Of a stretch of DNA of 64,000 nt, positions 8,631 through 17,870 are shown piece after piece; the first letter of the stretch is position 1; the number at the start of each line of letters is the position of its first letter. Source of the DNA: Microbacter sp. GSS18 (GTDB taxonomy: Bacteria; Actinomycetota; Actinomycetes; Actinomycetales; Microbacteriaceae); NCBI GenBank assembly GCA_029319145.1, contig CP119753.1, positions 62,001 through 126,000 on the forward strand. Reading direction: 5' to 3'. The notes under the pieces are model-generated. The model did no database searches. It saw nothing but the letters and a program-made list of their open reading frames with translations, and was not told the origin of the DNA. A program made the position numbers and the translations under genes.

Positions 8631-9799
8631 AGGTGCTGGACCGAATGACGACAGAGACGACGACCCCGACCGCCACCGAGCCCGAGACCGTCCTGACGGT
8701 CGAGGACCTGCGCATCACCTTCTCGCGGGGAGGGCGCCGCATCCACGCCGTCAACGGACTGTCGTACGAGCTGAAGGCGGGCAGGATGCTCGCCATCATC
8801 GGCGAATCCGGCTCGGGCAAGTCGGTGAGCGTGCGCGCCCTCATGGGTCTGCTGCCGCCGAGCGCGTTCATCACCGGCTCGGCCCGGCTGGGCGATGTGG
8901 AACTGGTCGGCAAGAGCGACAAGGCCATGCGGTCGATCCGCGGCCGCGACATCGCGATGGTCTTCCAGGACCCCGCCCGGTCGCTGAACCCCACCATGAG
9001 CGTCGGCGCGCAGATCACCGAGGCGCTGCGCACGCAGACCGACCTCGGCAGGAAGGAGGCCGAGGCGCGGGCCATCGAGCTGCTGAAGCTCGTGCGCCTC
9101 CCCGCCGCCGAGCGCCGGTTCCACGAGTACCCGCACCAGCTGTCGGGCGGCATGCGCCAGCGCGTCATGATCGCGATCGCGCTCGCCGCAGACCCCAAGG
9201 TGCTGATCGCCGACGAGGCCACGACGGCGCTGGACGTGACGACGCAGGCGCAGATCATGGAGCTGCTCGCCGACCTGCAGCACCGGCTCGGCACCGCGGT
9301 CATCATGATCAGCCACGACCTGGGCCTGGCCGCGAGCTACGCCGACGAGGTCATGGTCATGTACGCCGGCCAGGCCGTCGAGCACGCTGCGACCGAGACG
9401 CTGTTCCAGAACGTGCGGATGCCGTACACGAAGGCGCTGCTGGGGGCGATTCCGCAGTTGAGCACGCCCTCGCATTCCCTCCTGACGGTCATCGGCGGGC
9501 ATCCGCCGGACCTCAGCGCGCTGCCGGCGGGGTGTCCGTTCGCACCGCGGTGCCCGAAGGCGACCGACGCGTGCGGCGAGGCGCCGCCGCTGGAGGAGCA
9601 CGAGCCCGGGCATCTGTACGCGTGCTGGAACCCGGTGGCGAAGCAGGACTCCGCGCTGTTCGGCGGCCGCGTGCTGCCTGTGGACGAGACGCTCGAGCCG
9701 GTCGACGACGAGGACCGCACGCTCGACGCCGTGCACGCGCTGCCCGAACCCGAGCCGATCGAGGCCCTGAACGACCTGAACGAGGAGAAGGCGCTGTGA
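8627..9799 (+). CDS. ABC transporter ATPase, DppD type
   Basis: The product has 390 residues from the ATG at 8627, which overlaps the permease stop. A second ATG at 8645 (MTTETTT) is also possible and would shorten it by six residues. Motifs are Walker A GESGSGKS, the Q-loop in VFQDPARSLNP, signature LSGGMRQR, Walker B VLIADEATTALD, and the C-terminal oligopeptide/dipeptide extension with cysteines (GCPFAPRCPKATDAC). It has an extra acidic C-terminal tail of about 40 residues. It energises uptake together with the next gene product. Confidence 0.92.
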   Translation: MKVLDRMTTETTTPTATEPETVLTVEDLRITFSRGGRRIHAVNGLSYELKAGRMLAIIGESGSGKSVSVRALMGLLPPSAFITGSARLGDVELVGKSDKAMRSIRGRDIAMVFQDPARSLNPTMSVGAQITEALRTQTDLGRKEAEARAIELLKLVRLPAAERRFHEYPHQLSGGMRQRVMIAIALAADPKVLIADEATTALDVTTQAQIMELLADLQHRLGTAVIMISHDLGLAASYADEVMVMYAGQAVEHAATETLFQNVRMPYTKALLGAIPQLSTPSHSLLTVIGGHPPDLSALPAGCPFAPRCPKATDACGEAPPLEEHEPGHLYACWNPVAKQDSALFGGRVLPVDETLEPVDDEDRTLDAVHALPEPEPIEALNDLNEEKAL

Positions 9800-10899
9800 C
9801 GCTGGTAGAGCAGGCCGTCGACGCGCCGAGCGCCGACGGAGACGCCCCCATCCTGCAGGTGCGAAACGTCGTCCAGGAGTTCGTCACGAAGGGCCCGGGC
9901 GGTGTGCGCGCGGGCGTCGTGCACGCCGTGTCCGACGTGTCGTTCGAGCTGAGTCGCGGCGAGACCCTCGGGATCGTGGGCGAGACGGGGTCGGGCAAGT
10001 CCACCCTCGCGCGCGCGATCATCCAGGCCGATCCGCCGAAGTCCGGCGACGTCGTCTTCCGCGGGCGCAGCCTCGTGGGGATGAGCAAGCGCGAGCTGCG
10101 CAAGGCGCGCGCCGAGATGCAGATGGTGTACCAGGACCCGTTCGGCTCGCTGAACCCGCGCTGGCGCGTCGAGGACGTCGTCGCCGAGCCGCTGCTCGGC
10201 CACGCCTCGATGACGCGTGCCGAACGCCACGCGCGCGTGCGCGAGCTGCTGGACCTCGTCGGGCTCGACCCCGACCAGTATCTGAGGCGCCGTCCGCTGG
10301 AGCTGTCGGGCGGGCAGGCGCAGCGCGTGGCGATCGCCCGTGCGATCGCGCTGAACCCCGCGCTCATCATCTGCGACGAGGCGATCTCGTCGCTGGACGT
10401 GCTGATCCAGGCGCAGGTGCTGAACCTGTTCGAGAAGCTCCGTGAGGAGCTGGGGCTGGCGTACGTGTTCATCGCGCACGACTTGGCGACGGTCAAGCAG
10501 ATCAGCGACAAGGTCGCGGTCATGCACCTCGGTCAGCTCGCCGAAGTGGGCCCGGCCGAGGCGCTGTACGCCGCGCCGCGGCATCCGTACACGAAGGCGC
10601 TGCTGGACTCGATCCCGGGCCTCGATCCCGAGACCGGGCAGGCGCGCCGGCCCGTGCCGATCAAGGGCGAGCCGCCGTCGCCCCTGCATCCGCCGAGCGG
10701 ATGCCGCTTCCGCACACGCTGCTCGCGCGCGGACGACGTGTGCGCGCAGGTCGAACCGCGCCTGCGCGATGTCGGGGACGGTCAGCGGGTGGCGTGCCAC
10801 TTCCCGCTGGATCCGCCGACCTTCTCGGTGGATGCGCTGCGCTCGTCGATCCCGAGCACCGCGCCGGTCGCGAAGGGGGCTGCGTCGGCGGGATCGTGA
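9796..10899 (+). CDS. ABC transporter ATPase, DppF type
   Basis: The product has 367 residues and starts at a GTG overlapping the preceding stop (GTGA). Motifs are Walker A GETGSGKS, Q-loop YQDPFGSLNPRW, signature LSGGQAQR, Walker B LIICDEAISSLD and the switch histidine in FIAHDLATVKQ. The C-terminal zinc-type cysteines GCRFRTRCSRADDVCAQ are typical of the family. It completes the five-gene importer. Confidence 0.92.
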   Translation: MTLVEQAVDAPSADGDAPILQVRNVVQEFVTKGPGGVRAGVVHAVSDVSFELSRGETLGIVGETGSGKSTLARAIIQADPPKSGDVVFRGRSLVGMSKRELRKARAEMQMVYQDPFGSLNPRWRVEDVVAEPLLGHASMTRAERHARVRELLDLVGLDPDQYLRRRPLELSGGQAQRVAIARAIALNPALIICDEAISSLDVLIQAQVLNLFEKLREELGLAYVFIAHDLATVKQISDKVAVMHLGQLAEVGPAEALYAAPRHPYTKALLDSIPGLDPETGQARRPVPIKGEPPSPLHPPSGCRFRTRCSRADDVCAQVEPRLRDVGDGQRVACHFPLDPPTFSVDALRSSIPSTAPVAKGAASAGS

Positions 10900-10952
10900 T
10901 TCTCCCGCGCGGGCCGCTGCGGTGCGCGGCGGCCGGCGCGGGCGCTGGGGCC

Positions 10953-10982
10953 GGCGGGTCCGCCGTGTGCGGTGGGCCCGCC
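10953..10982. terminator. GC-rich hairpin between convergent genes
   Basis: GGCGGGTCCGCC (10953-10964) pairs imperfectly with GGTGGGCCCGCC (10971-10982). It lies between the ABC operon end and the convergent GNAT gene, so it may serve both strands. Confidence 0.5.
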
Positions 10983-10996
10983 GCGGAACACGTGTG

Positions 10997-11554
10997 TCAG
11001 GACGGTGGGGCGGCTGGGCGGGTGAGGTCGCGCACGTGGCGGCGCTCCCACAGCGAGTACGCCACGACGCCGTCGACGGTGCGTTCGTCGACGAGGATGC
11101 CGCCGTCCTCGACCCAGCCGTGCCGCCGGTAGAAGTCGGCCGCGCGTGCGTTCCCGTCGAGCACCCACAGGTGTGCCGCGGTGAAGCCCTGGGCCCGCAG
11201 ACCCTCCTCGCACGCCGTCATGAGTCTGTGCCCGACGCCGGTCGACCAGCGCTCGGCGAGCGCGTACAACGCGTAGACCTGGCCGCTGCCCTCGCGTTCG
11301 GGATCCACCGAGGGGCCGTATGCCGCCCAGCCGACCGGCGCGCCGTCGTCCTCGGCGAGCAGATCGGTGGCCCGCTCGTCGCGGTGCAGCTCGTCCCACG
11401 TGTCGGCGCGGCGCAGCGCTTCGCGCTCGGCGTCGAGCCGCTCGAGCACGGGGGCCGGCACGAGCCCGGCGTACGCCGTCCGCCACGTGTCGACGCGGAT
11501 GCGCGAGATCGCCGCGGCATCCGCTCGTCCGGCGCGTCGGATCGTCACGGGCAT
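10997..11554 (-). CDS. GNAT family N-acetyltransferase
   Basis: The product has 185 residues. N-terminal VTIRRAGRADAAAISRIRVDTWRTAYAG is the usual GNAT beginning; the acetyl-CoA loop is represented by GVGHRLMTACEEGLRAQG, followed by AHLWVLDGNARAADFYRRHGW. It transfers an acyl group from CoA to an unknown amine. A TATCGT box lies 7 nt before the ATG, so the mRNA may be leaderless. It is convergent with the transporter operon. Confidence 0.85.
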   Translation of the reverse strand: MPVTIRRAGRADAAAISRIRVDTWRTAYAGLVPAPVLERLDAEREALRRADTWDELHRDERATDLLAEDDGAPVGWAAYGPSVDPEREGSGQVYALYALAERWSTGVGHRLMTACEEGLRAQGFTAAHLWVLDGNARAADFYRRHGWVEDGGILVDERTVDGVVAYSLWERRHVRDLTRPAAPPS

Positions 11555-11561
11555 GCGCCCG

Positions 11562-11567
11562 ACGATA
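11562..11567 (-). promoter_or_regulatory. -10 box of the GNAT gene
   Basis: On the minus strand TATCGT is followed by 7 nt and then the ATG at 11554. No Shine-Dalgarno sequence is visible, which fits leaderless initiation. Confidence 0.5.
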
Positions 11568-11585
11568 GCGGGGAAGCGGGAGCGG

Positions 11586-13307
11586 TCAGTCCTCGATGAT
11601 GCGGCCGTGGTCGATCCGCACGACGCGGTCGATGAGGTCGCCGGGGACCGTGACGTGCGAGATCAGCACGACGGCGCGCTCGTGGTCGGCGGCGCCGAGC
11701 AGGTCGCGCAGCAGCGCGTCCGAGGCGGCCGGATCCACGCCGGCCGTCGGCTCGTCGAGCACCAGCACCGGGAACCCGCGCAGCAGGGCCCGCGCGAGCG
11801 CGATGCGCTGCGACTGCCCTCCCGACACCAGCGCGCCCCGCTCGCCGACGCGCGCGTCGAGGCCGCCGCGCCGGCGGACCCAGTCGCCGAGGCCCACGCG
11901 CTCGAGCACAGCCATGAGGTCGTCGTCGGTCGCGCGTTCGTTCGCGAACAGCAGGTTCTGGCGGATGTCCTCGTCGAACAGCTGCGGGCGCTGCTCGCAC
12001 AGTCCCACCGTCAGGCGCACGTCGTCGGCGGCGAGCGAAGCGGCATCCGTCCCGCCGATCTCGTACCGGCCCTCGACGTCGAGGAACCGCACGAGCGCGT
12101 GGGCCAGAGTCGACTTGCCCGCACCGCTGGAGCCCACCACCAGCAGCCGCTCGCCCGGGCGCACGTCGAGATCCAGGTCGTGGAGCGCCGGCTCGTCCGC
12201 ACCCGGCCAGCGCACCGTCGCACCCCGCAGCACGAGCCCGTCGCCGACGGGCGGGGCCTCGCCGGTGGCGGGAACGTCGTCGACGACGAGTTCGGCCGGG
12301 ATCTCGGAGGGGACCGATGCCGCCACGCGCGTCGCCGCGGCCCGCACTTGACGCCACGACGCGGCGGCCATCGGCACCGAGGCGAAGACGTCGAAGACCG
12401 CCATCGGCACGAGGACCGCCACCGCGAACGCCGGTCCGCTGAGCGTGCCGTCGGCGACGCCGGGTCCCGCCGTCAGCACGGCGGCGATGGTCGCGAGCCC
12501 CGCCATCACCGAGACCACGGCCGCGGTTCCCGCCTGGGCCGCCGCGCGGCGCACGACAGCCCGCCGCAGCGCGGCGTCGGCATCGCGGATGCGCTGAGCG
12601 CTCGCGGCGTCGGCGCCGTAGGCCTGCAGCACGTCGAGGCTCGAGAAGTGGTCCAGCAGCGCGTCGGCGAGCCGGCCGCGCATGGGTGCGATCGCCCGCT
12701 CCCAGCGTGCGCCGGCGGCCCAGCCCCAGCCGATCGCGGCGAGGGCCGCGATGATCAGGCATGCGAGGAGGGCGAGGGCGGCCGGCCACGACACGAACGC
12801 GACGAGCACGACCGAGCCGACCGCGACGAGTGCCGATGACACCAGCGGCTGCACCACGCGCAGCGGCAGATCCTGCAGTTCGTCGACGTCGTCCACGAGC
12901 GTTCCGAGCACCGAGCCGCGGCTCGTGCGCGCCAGTCCGTCGGGCGCGAGCGGCACGAGTCGCCGCACGATGGACGACCGGGCCACGGCGAGCTGCCGCA
13001 GGGCCGCGTCGTGGCCGGCGAGGCGCTCGCCGTAGCGGAAGACGGCGCGCGAGATCGCGAAGAACCGCACCCCCACGACCGCGACCTGCAGGTACAGCAC
13101 GGGCGGCATCTCGCTCGCGCGGACGATGAGCCATGCGCTCACGGCCAGCAGCGCGACGGCCGATGCCTCGGAGGCGAACCCGGCTGCCAGCGCCGGCCAG
13201 AATCGGCGCGCCGGCGGCAGGGCCTGGCGGAGGACGCCGGCGGCGGTGTCGGGCGAATCCGTGTGCCGGCCCGTGGTGCCGGCGGGGGAGGTGCGCGTGA
13301 GGCTCAT
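11586..13307 (-). CDS. cydC: Thiol reductant ABC exporter subunit CydC
   Basis: The product has 573 residues. An N-terminal membrane domain of about six helices is followed by an ATPase domain with Walker A GSSGAGKST, signature VSGGQSQR and Walker B VLVLDEPTAGVD. The start ATG overlaps the cydD stop by 4 nt. CydDC exports cysteine/glutathione-type thiols to the outside and is needed for cytochrome bd assembly in characterised bacteria. Position directly after cydA, cydB and cydD supports the name. The gene ends 31 bp from the GNAT start. Confidence 0.92.
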   Translation of the reverse strand: MSLTRTSPAGTTGRHTDSPDTAAGVLRQALPPARRFWPALAAGFASEASAVALLAVSAWLIVRASEMPPVLYLQVAVVGVRFFAISRAVFRYGERLAGHDAALRQLAVARSSIVRRLVPLAPDGLARTSRGSVLGTLVDDVDELQDLPLRVVQPLVSSALVAVGSVVLVAFVSWPAALALLACLIIAALAAIGWGWAAGARWERAIAPMRGRLADALLDHFSSLDVLQAYGADAASAQRIRDADAALRRAVVRRAAAQAGTAAVVSVMAGLATIAAVLTAGPGVADGTLSGPAFAVAVLVPMAVFDVFASVPMAAASWRQVRAAATRVAASVPSEIPAELVVDDVPATGEAPPVGDGLVLRGATVRWPGADEPALHDLDLDVRPGERLLVVGSSGAGKSTLAHALVRFLDVEGRYEIGGTDAASLAADDVRLTVGLCEQRPQLFDEDIRQNLLFANERATDDDLMAVLERVGLGDWVRRRGGLDARVGERGALVSGGQSQRIALARALLRGFPVLVLDEPTAGVDPAASDALLRDLLGAADHERAVVLISHVTVPGDLIDRVVRIDHGRIIED

Positions 13308-15022
13308 GCGAACACCTCGCCCACGCCCATCCGGACGACGACATCCGCGAAGTCCCGCGCGCTCTCGCGGTGCGAGACCAGCAGCACGGCCGCCCCGCCG
13401 TCGGCGAGCTCGCGCACCGACCGCCACAGGCGGGCCTCGGTGTGCGCGTCGAGCGCGGCGCTCGGCTCGTCCAGCGCGATGAGCCCGGCCCGGCCGCGCA
13501 GATGCCGGTAGACCGCCCGCGCGACGGCGACGCGCTGTCCCTGGCCGCCCGACAGGCCCGTACCCTGGACGCCCAGCGCGAGGTCGGGGCGGATGCCGTC
13601 GGCGCACGCCAGCTCGAGCGCCCGCTCCACGAGCCCGGGATCGGGGGCGTCGTCGCCGAGTGCGACGTTGGCGGCGACCGTTCCGCTCACCAGGCCCGGC
13701 TGCTGGCCCGCCCACGCCAGCCATTCCGACGGCGCGAGCGCGCGGACGTCCTGCCCGTTCCAGTGCGCGTCGCCGTCGAAGGGCGCCGCGCCGCGGAGCG
13801 CCGCGATGAGGCTCGTCTTGCCGGCGCCGCTCGGTCCCTCGACGAGGGTGACGGTCCCGGGAGCGGCGGTGAGGCCGACGGGATCGAGCGCGCGCCCGCC
13901 GCGGCGGACACGGACGTCCGCGAGGACGAGACCGGGGGCGCGGCCGCCGTCGCGTCGTGCCCGCTCGGCGTCCGGCGCGGCCGTTCGCGCAGCGCCCGCC
14001 GCTGCCGTCGCGCCCGAGGATGCGCGAGCGGCGTCGAGCACCTCGAAGACGTCGTCGGTCGCCGCGACGCCCTCGGCTGCGGCGTGGAACTGCACGCCCA
14101 CCTGGCGCAGCGGCAGGTAGGCCTCGGGCGCCAGCAGCAGCACGAACAGGCCGACGGCCAGGGTCAGCGAGCCGTCGACCAGGCGGAAGCCGATCGACAC
14201 GGCGACGATCGCGACCGAGATGCTCGCGAAGAACTCCAGCGCGAGGCCCGACAGGAACGACACGCGCAGCACCTTCATCGTCTCGGCGCGGTAGCGCTCG
14301 GTGACGGCGGCGATCGAGGCCGCGGCGCGGTGCTGCCGTCCGTACACCTTCAGCGTCGACAGGCCCTGGACGGTGTCCGAGAAGCGCGCGGCGAGGTGCT
14401 GGAGGGTCTTCCACTGCTTCTGCTGGATCGCCCGCGTGACCAGGCCGATCAGCACCATGAAGATCGGGATGAGGGGGAGGGTGAGCAGCACCGTCAGCCC
14501 CGAGATCCAGTCCTCCCACCACATCACGAGCAGGATGAGCGGCGTGACGACGACGGTCTGCACCAGCTGCGGGAGGTAGCGGCCGAAGTAGGCCTCGAGC
14601 GCGTCCAGACCCCGGCCCGCGGTGACGGCCAGGCCCGCGGTCGAGCGCGCGCCGAGCCATTCGGGTCCGAGCTCGCCGACGGCGTCGACGAGCCTGCCGC
14701 GCAGCTCGGTCTGCACGCGGGCGGCGGCGCGCGAGGCGACGGTCTCGCGCGCCCACAGCAGCAGCGCGCGCACGGCGACGACGCCGCCGAGCATCCCCAG
14801 CGTCGCGGCCACGTCGGCGAAGGGCATCCCGTCGATGACGCCGGTGACGGCGCGCGTCGCCAGCCAGGCGAAGGCCACGATCACGGCGGCCTGGGCGGCG
14901 GCGATCAGCGCGATGGCGGCGAAGAACACCCGCGAGGCGCGCGCGTAGCGCAGCAGCCGGGGGTCCACGGGCCTCATGCGCTCGCGCGGGGCCGCGTCGT
15001 CGGCATCCGATCGTTCAGTCAC
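13304..15022 (-). CDS. cydD: Thiol reductant ABC exporter subunit CydD
   Basis: The product has 572 residues from a GTG start (VTERSDADD). The membrane domain (residues about 30-320) has the CydD-like ALLLWARETVASRAAARVQTELR segment. The ATPase domain carries Walker A GPSGAGKTS, signature LSGGQGQR and Walker B LIALDEPSAALD. A TAGGCT box lies 9 nt upstream of the GTG, so cydDC may have its own promoter in addition to read-through from cydAB. It pairs with CydC as a heterodimeric exporter in the membrane. Confidence 0.92.
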   Translation of the reverse strand: MTERSDADDAAPRERMRPVDPRLLRYARASRVFFAAIALIAAAQAAVIVAFAWLATRAVTGVIDGMPFADVAATLGMLGGVVAVRALLLWARETVASRAAARVQTELRGRLVDAVGELGPEWLGARSTAGLAVTAGRGLDALEAYFGRYLPQLVQTVVVTPLILLVMWWEDWISGLTVLLTLPLIPIFMVLIGLVTRAIQQKQWKTLQHLAARFSDTVQGLSTLKVYGRQHRAAASIAAVTERYRAETMKVLRVSFLSGLALEFFASISVAIVAVSIGFRLVDGSLTLAVGLFVLLLAPEAYLPLRQVGVQFHAAAEGVAATDDVFEVLDAARASSGATAAAGAARTAAPDAERARRDGGRAPGLVLADVRVRRGGRALDPVGLTAAPGTVTLVEGPSGAGKTSLIAALRGAAPFDGDAHWNGQDVRALAPSEWLAWAGQQPGLVSGTVAANVALGDDAPDPGLVERALELACADGIRPDLALGVQGTGLSGGQGQRVAVARAVYRHLRGRAGLIALDEPSAALDAHTEARLWRSVRELADGGAAVLLVSHRESARDFADVVVRMGVGEVFA

Positions 15023-15049
15023 AGCAGTTCGAGCCTAGGCGACGTCGAG

Positions 15050-15126
15050 CCGCCCCCTTCGCGTCGAACCGCCCCCGTCACGACCGCCACCACAGGGGTG
15101 GCTCGGCGCGAAAGGGGCGGTTCGGC
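15050..15126 (-). terminator. Compound inverted repeat between cydB and cydD
   Basis: CCGCCCCCTTCGCG (15050-15063) can pair with CGCGAAAGGGGCGG (15107-15120), while TCGAACCGCCCC (15064-15075) can alternatively pair with GGGGCGGTTCGGC (15114-15126). A small inner stem GCCACC/GGTGGC lies in between. The mutually exclusive pairings suggest a terminator or attenuator tuning cydDC relative to cydAB. Confidence 0.55.
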
Positions 15127-15136
15127 GAGGGGCGGG

Positions 15137-16168
15137 TCAGTGCACCGACGCCTCGGCCTTCTCGATGTGGGCGCGCGTGACGCGCTTGCGGAAGACCCAG
15201 TACGTCCAGCCCTGGTACAGCAGCACCAGCGGCAGGAAGATCAGCGCGGCCCAGCTCATGATCGTCAGCGTCAGGTCGGTGCTCGAGGCGTTCTCGATCG
15301 TGAGGCTGAAGGCGTCGTCGGTCGTCGACGGCATCACGTACGGGAACAGCGCCGTCCACAGGGACAGGACCGCGGTCGCGATCGTGAGGGCGCCGAAGCC
15401 GAACGCCCAGCCCTCGCGCTTGATCCAGTTCGCCCACACCGACAGCAGCAGGGCGACGGCGGCGATCGCGCCGGTCGCGACGCTCAGCCACAGCAGCGGC
15501 GCGTCGCGGCCGCCCGCGATGACCCACGTCCACACGACGGTTCCCGCGGCGAAGACGACGGTGGGGATCGCGAGGCGCTTGGCCAGTCCGTTCGCGTCCT
15601 GCTGAACCTGACCGTCCGTCTTGAGGGCGATGAAGTACACGCCGTGCAGCCAGAACAGCATCAGCGTCGTCACGCCGACCCACAGGCCGTACGGGTTCAG
15701 CAGTGTCAGCAGCGTCCCGGTGAAGTTGAAGTCGGCGTCGATCGGCACGCCCTGCACGATGTTGCCGACCGCGACGCCCCACAGCAGCGCCGGGAGGGCC
15801 GAGCCGATCACGATCATCCAGTCGAAGCGCGCCTTCCACTTCGGGTCGTTGCGCTGGTGGCGGTACTCGAACGAAACGCCGCGGGCGATGAGTGCGAGCA
15901 GGATCAGTAGCAGCGCGAGGTAGAACCCGCTGAAGAGCGTGGCGTACCACTCGGGGAACGCCGCGAACAGGCACGCGCCGGCGACGATGACCCACGTCTC
16001 GTTGAGGTCCCACACGGGGCCGATGGTGTTGATGATCTGCCGGCGCGAGACCTCGTTCTTGCCGAGGAAGGGCAGCGACATGCCGACGCCGAAGTCGAAG
16101 CCGTCGAGGACGAAGTAGCCGACGAAGAGGACGCCGACGATGAAGAACCAGAGGTATGCGAGATCCAT
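15137..16168 (-). CDS. cydB: Cytochrome bd ubiquinol/menaquinol oxidase subunit II
   Basis: The product has 343 residues and about eight membrane helices. It begins MDLAYLWFFIVGVLFVGYFVLDGFDFGVG, with the family's GPVWDLNETWVIVAGACLFAAFPEWYA. It forms the bd-type terminal oxidase with CydA, reducing oxygen to water with quinol electrons at high oxygen affinity. AGGAG precedes the ATG, and only 9 bp separate it from the cydA stop. Confidence 0.95.
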   Translation of the reverse strand: MDLAYLWFFIVGVLFVGYFVLDGFDFGVGMSLPFLGKNEVSRRQIINTIGPVWDLNETWVIVAGACLFAAFPEWYATLFSGFYLALLLILLALIARGVSFEYRHQRNDPKWKARFDWMIVIGSALPALLWGVAVGNIVQGVPIDADFNFTGTLLTLLNPYGLWVGVTTLMLFWLHGVYFIALKTDGQVQQDANGLAKRLAIPTVVFAAGTVVWTWVIAGGRDAPLLWLSVATGAIAAVALLLSVWANWIKREGWAFGFGALTIATAVLSLWTALFPYVMPSTTDDAFSLTIENASSTDLTLTIMSWAALIFLPLVLLYQGWTYWVFRKRVTRAHIEKAEASVH

Positions 16169-16177
16169 GGCGCGCTC

Positions 16178-17623
16178 CTAGTAGACCGTGCTGGGGGTGT
16201 CTTCGACGGACATGTCGGATGGATGGGGGTCATCCGGTCCCGGCAGAGGATCGGGTCCCTTCTTCACGGCCTTGAAGATCAGGCCGAACTCGACGACCGC
16301 CAGGATCAGATAGATCAGCGTGAAGGCGACGAGCGAGACCAGGACGTTCCACCCGGGCACGTTCGGCGAGACGCCGTCCTCGGTGAGCATCAGCCCGAAG
16401 ACGATCCAGGGCTGTCGTCCCATCTCGGTGAAGATCCAGCCGACGAGGATGCCGAGGAGCGCGAGCGGCGCCTGCCAGATCGCGACCTTCCACATCCACG
16501 GCGCGGGCTCGCGCTTGGCGTTCTTGCGCGTGACCCACAGGCCCACGACGGCGATGAGCGCGGCGATGCCGCCGAAGCCCATCATCCAGCGGAACGACCA
16601 GTAGGTGACCCACAGGATCGGGGCGAAGTTCCCGTCGACCTGGTCGGCGAACTGCGGGAAGATCTCGGTGGTGTAGGCGAGGTTCAGGTCGTTGATGCCC
16701 TCGACGCAGCCGTTGAGCGTGTGCGTCGACAGGAACGCCAGCAGGTACGGCACGCGCAGCGACCAGATCTCGCTCGTGCCGTCGGGCGTCCCGATCGAGA
16801 ACAGCGAGAACGAGGCGTCCGCGCCGCACGCGCTGTTGAACAGCGCCTCGGCGGCTGCCATCTTCATGGGCTGCGTCTCGACCATGACCAGGCCCAGCTG
16901 GTCGCCCGAGACGGCGACGCCGACGAAGGCGATGACGACCGACCACAGGCCGAGCTTGAGGGCGGGGCGCATGACCTCGACGTTCTGCTTGCGGGCGAGG
17001 TGCCACGCGGCGGCGGCGACCATGACGCCGCCCGAGAACATGATGGCCGAGATGATCGTATGCGGGAACTGCGTCAGCGCCACGGGGTTGGTGAGCACCG
17101 CGACGAAGTCCGCCATCTCGGCACGGCCGCCGTCCTGCGCCATCTGGTAGCCGACCGGGTTCTGCATGAAGGCGTTGGCGGCGAGGATGAAGTACGCCGA
17201 CAGCCACGTGCCCACGACCGTGATCCAGATGGTGGCCAGGTGCAGGCCCTTGGGGAGCTTGTCCCACCCGAAGATCCACAGGCCGATGAAGGTCGCCTCG
17301 AAGAAGAAGGCCATGAGGCCCTCGAAGGCCAGCGGCGCGCCGAAGACGTCGCCGACGAAGCGGCTGTACGAGGACCAGTTCATGCCGAACTGGAACTCCT
17401 GCACGATGCCGGTGACGATTCCCATGGCGAAGTTGATCAGGAAGATCTTGCCGAAGAACCGCGTCAGGAGCAGGTACTTCACGTCCGCCGTGCGGTACCA
17501 GGCGCTCTGGAAGATCGCCACGAAGAGCGACATGCCCAGCGTCAGCGGCACGAAGATGAAGTGGTAAAGCGTCGTCAGGCCGAACTGCCAGCGTGCCAGC
17601 AGCAGCGGGTCGAGGAACTCCAC
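16178..17623 (-). CDS. cydA: Cytochrome bd oxidase subunit I
   Basis: The product has 481 residues and starts at a GTG (VEFLDPLLLARWQFGLTTLYHFIFVPLTLG). Conserved elements include the haem-region EFQFGMNWSSYSRFVGDVFGAPLAFEGL, FFFEATFIGLWIFGW and QPWIVFG. It holds the quinol site and the haems. It leads the cydABDC set. Upstream lie a TAGAAT -10 box and a palindrome shared with the DoxX gene, so expression is probably repressor-controlled. GGAG lies 9 bp before the start. Confidence 0.96.
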   Translation of the reverse strand: MEFLDPLLLARWQFGLTTLYHFIFVPLTLGMSLFVAIFQSAWYRTADVKYLLLTRFFGKIFLINFAMGIVTGIVQEFQFGMNWSSYSRFVGDVFGAPLAFEGLMAFFFEATFIGLWIFGWDKLPKGLHLATIWITVVGTWLSAYFILAANAFMQNPVGYQMAQDGGRAEMADFVAVLTNPVALTQFPHTIISAIMFSGGVMVAAAAWHLARKQNVEVMRPALKLGLWSVVIAFVGVAVSGDQLGLVMVETQPMKMAAAEALFNSACGADASFSLFSIGTPDGTSEIWSLRVPYLLAFLSTHTLNGCVEGINDLNLAYTTEIFPQFADQVDGNFAPILWVTYWSFRWMMGFGGIAALIAVVGLWVTRKNAKREPAPWMWKVAIWQAPLALLGILVGWIFTEMGRQPWIVFGLMLTEDGVSPNVPGWNVLVSLVAFTLIYLILAVVEFGLIFKAVKKGPDPLPGPDDPHPSDMSVEDTPSTVY

Positions 17624-17668
17624 GGTGAAGACTCCGATCGCGGGTGAGAGGACGGCGAGGTCCGGGCC

Positions 17669-17691
17669 ATTCTAAACAGTGGTCAGACCAC
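17669..17691 (-). promoter_or_regulatory. cydA promoter with FadR/GntR-type palindrome
   Basis: The palindrome GTGGTCAGACCAC spans 17679-17691. On the minus strand it ends 4 nt before a TAGAAT -10 box (17669-17674), about 45 nt from the cydA start. The core TGGTCnGACCA is the pattern bound by FadR-subfamily GntR regulators (LldR, PdhR, FadR). The same 13 bp occur in the palindrome upstream of the DoxX gene at 29370. Confidence 0.65.
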
Positions 17692-17858
17692 AATGGGCGC
17701 AGGGGTCGTGCTCCCAGGTGGTTCTCAGAATCGCAGGTGCCCGGGGCCCCCACCACCCAAGACCCGGGACCTAGGTCCCACGGGGCGGCGCTGCCGGCGG
17801 TCCCGCGGCCGTTCCCGCACCGTATCCTCGCGCCGACGCCCCGGGGGTCCTCGGCGGG

Positions 17859-17864
17859 TAGCCT
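17859..17864 (+). promoter_or_regulatory. -10 box before the moaA leader ORF
   Basis: TAGCCT stands exactly 6 nt before the ATG of a 13-codon ORF (17871), the spacing expected for a leaderless start. Confidence 0.5.
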
Positions 17865-17870
17865 CGGAGC

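Noticed and set aside
11586..14756. A 1056-codon frame fusing cydC with upstream sequence
   Set aside because: The upstream part is another frame of cydD; cydC starts at 13307 with an ATGA overlap.
15137..17756. Plus-strand frames opposite cydA and cydB as genes
   Set aside because: They are Asp/Arg/His-rich shadows of the strongly conserved cyd genes.
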